A stretch of DNA of 5,495 nt, taken from Alphaproteobacteria bacterium. GTDB lineage: Bacteria > Pseudomonadota > Alphaproteobacteria > Rs-D84. Shown here in pieces: positions 5,224 to 5,495 of this stretch. Location: contig JAKSTD010000040.1 of assembly GCA_024402755.1 (NCBI GenBank), positions 1-5,495 on the forward strand. The letters run 5' to 3'. The notes beneath the pieces were generated by a model, which was not told the origin of the DNA, did not search any database, and saw only the letters and a list, made by a program, of their open reading frames with translations. Position numbers and translations under genes: made by a program. The number at the start of each line of letters is the position of its first letter. The first letter of the stretch is position 1.

Positions 5224-5252
5224 ATTTTACATATCGTCAAATTAAATATCAA
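5224..5252 (-). promoter_or_regulatory. Promoter of tRNA-Pro
   Basis: On the minus strand TTGATA (5252-5247) and TAAAAT (5229-5224) are 17 bases apart, each 5 of 6 to the consensus. The expected start at about 5217 leaves a leader of roughly 7 bases before the mature tRNA. No separate promoter is evident for the Nudix gene, so it may be read from here. Confidence 0.7.
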
Positions 5253-5257
5253 TTAAA

Positions 5258-5288
5258 AAATAAAACCGCCATAATGACGGTTTTATTT
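5258..5288 (-). terminator. Intrinsic terminator of the gene entering from the right
   Basis: The arms at 5258-5268 and 5278-5288 form an 11-bp stem with a GC core (ACCG/CGGT), and the minus-strand 3' arm runs into a T-tract. It begins 5 bases after the stop at 5293. It also separates that gene from the tRNA promoter next to it. The A-rich 5' side means it could work on the plus strand too, but no plus-strand gene ends here. Confidence 0.85.
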
Positions 5289-5292
5289 ATAA

Positions 5293-5495
5293 TTATTTTT
5301 GTTTTTCTGTAATAAATTCTTTTCTAATTCTATCTGTTGTCAAATTTGATATAAATTCATTACCTTTCAAAACGATAGTATCACCACGTTCAACAAAAAT
5401 CGCACCCCCCATTTTATTTGACCCTTTTGAACCAACATCCATAATAACATAAGAGTCATTGCCATATTTATCAACACAGCCAAAAGTTCTAACTG
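5293..5495 (-). CDS. C-terminal part of an unrecognised protein, cut by the right edge
   Basis: An open frame enters from the right edge and runs 66 codons to TAA at 5295-5293. The visible part begins VRTFGCVDKYGND and ends FITEKQK. It looks like alternating beta strands with Gly/Asp turns (DSYVIMDVGSKG, GAIFVERGDTIVLKG) and a charged tail. Clean coding character without interruption and a textbook terminator 5 bases after the stop support it being real. I do not recognise the family, and most of the protein may lie outside the window. Confidence 0.7.
   Translation of the reverse strand, partial: VRTFGCVDKYGNDSYVIMDVGSKGSNKMGGAIFVERGDTIVLKGNEFISNLTTDRIRKEFITEKQK

Noticed and set aside
5079..5252. 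Upstream extension of the Nudix frame through the tRNA (RGVAQSGSAFVWGAKGRGFE type peptide)
   Set aside because: This is the well-known spurious translation of a tRNA gene. The TTG at 5078 with its ribosome site is the credible start.

Overview
The window looks like chromosomal DNA of an AT-rich Gram-negative bacterium. The evidence is an endolytic murein transglycosylase (MltG), a signal-peptide-bearing, barrel-like outer-membrane protein, and a tRNA gene with an encoded CCA end. The feel of the proteins and the promoters (TTGAYA-17-TATAAT type) would suit an AT-rich, host-associated alphaproteobacterium. The class assignment is inference and not proven by anything here.

Layout from left to right. 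Bases 1-48 (-) may hold the first 16 codons of a gene with a GTG start that runs off the left edge. An outer-membrane beta-barrel-like protein (106-717, -) has its own promoter, and its mRNA probably begins with a stem-loop. mltG (846-1856, -) follows; it has a TATAAT box only 8 bases from its ATG, inside a 47-base imperfect palindrome that fills the gap to the next gene. A small flavodoxin (1918-2397, -) comes next, with a very good promoter and Shine-Dalgarno. Back-to-back promoters between 2398 and 2516 separate it from a plus-strand pair: a short radical SAM enzyme (2517-3353) and, 5 bases later, an unrecognised 370-residue protein (3359-4471) with an acidic N-terminal half, a 15-residue K/E/Y-rich repeat array and a cysteine-rich tail.

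The right part is again on the minus strand: a Nudix hydrolase (4659-5078) interrupted by an in-frame TAG where the family usually has Trp, a tRNA-Pro(GGG) at 5134-5210 just upstream of it with a strong promoter, a clear intrinsic terminator at 5258-5288, and the last 66 codons of an unrecognised gene that enters from the right edge (5293-5495).

The pair at 2517-4471 is the most interesting part. It is the only plus-strand transcription unit, sits between housekeeping-type genes, and couples a radical SAM enzyme to a repeat protein of unknown role, so it looks like an accessory two-gene unit. The other units seem to be independent: envelope functions (outer-membrane protein, MltG), redox (flavodoxin), and a tRNA that may share a transcript with the damaged Nudix gene.
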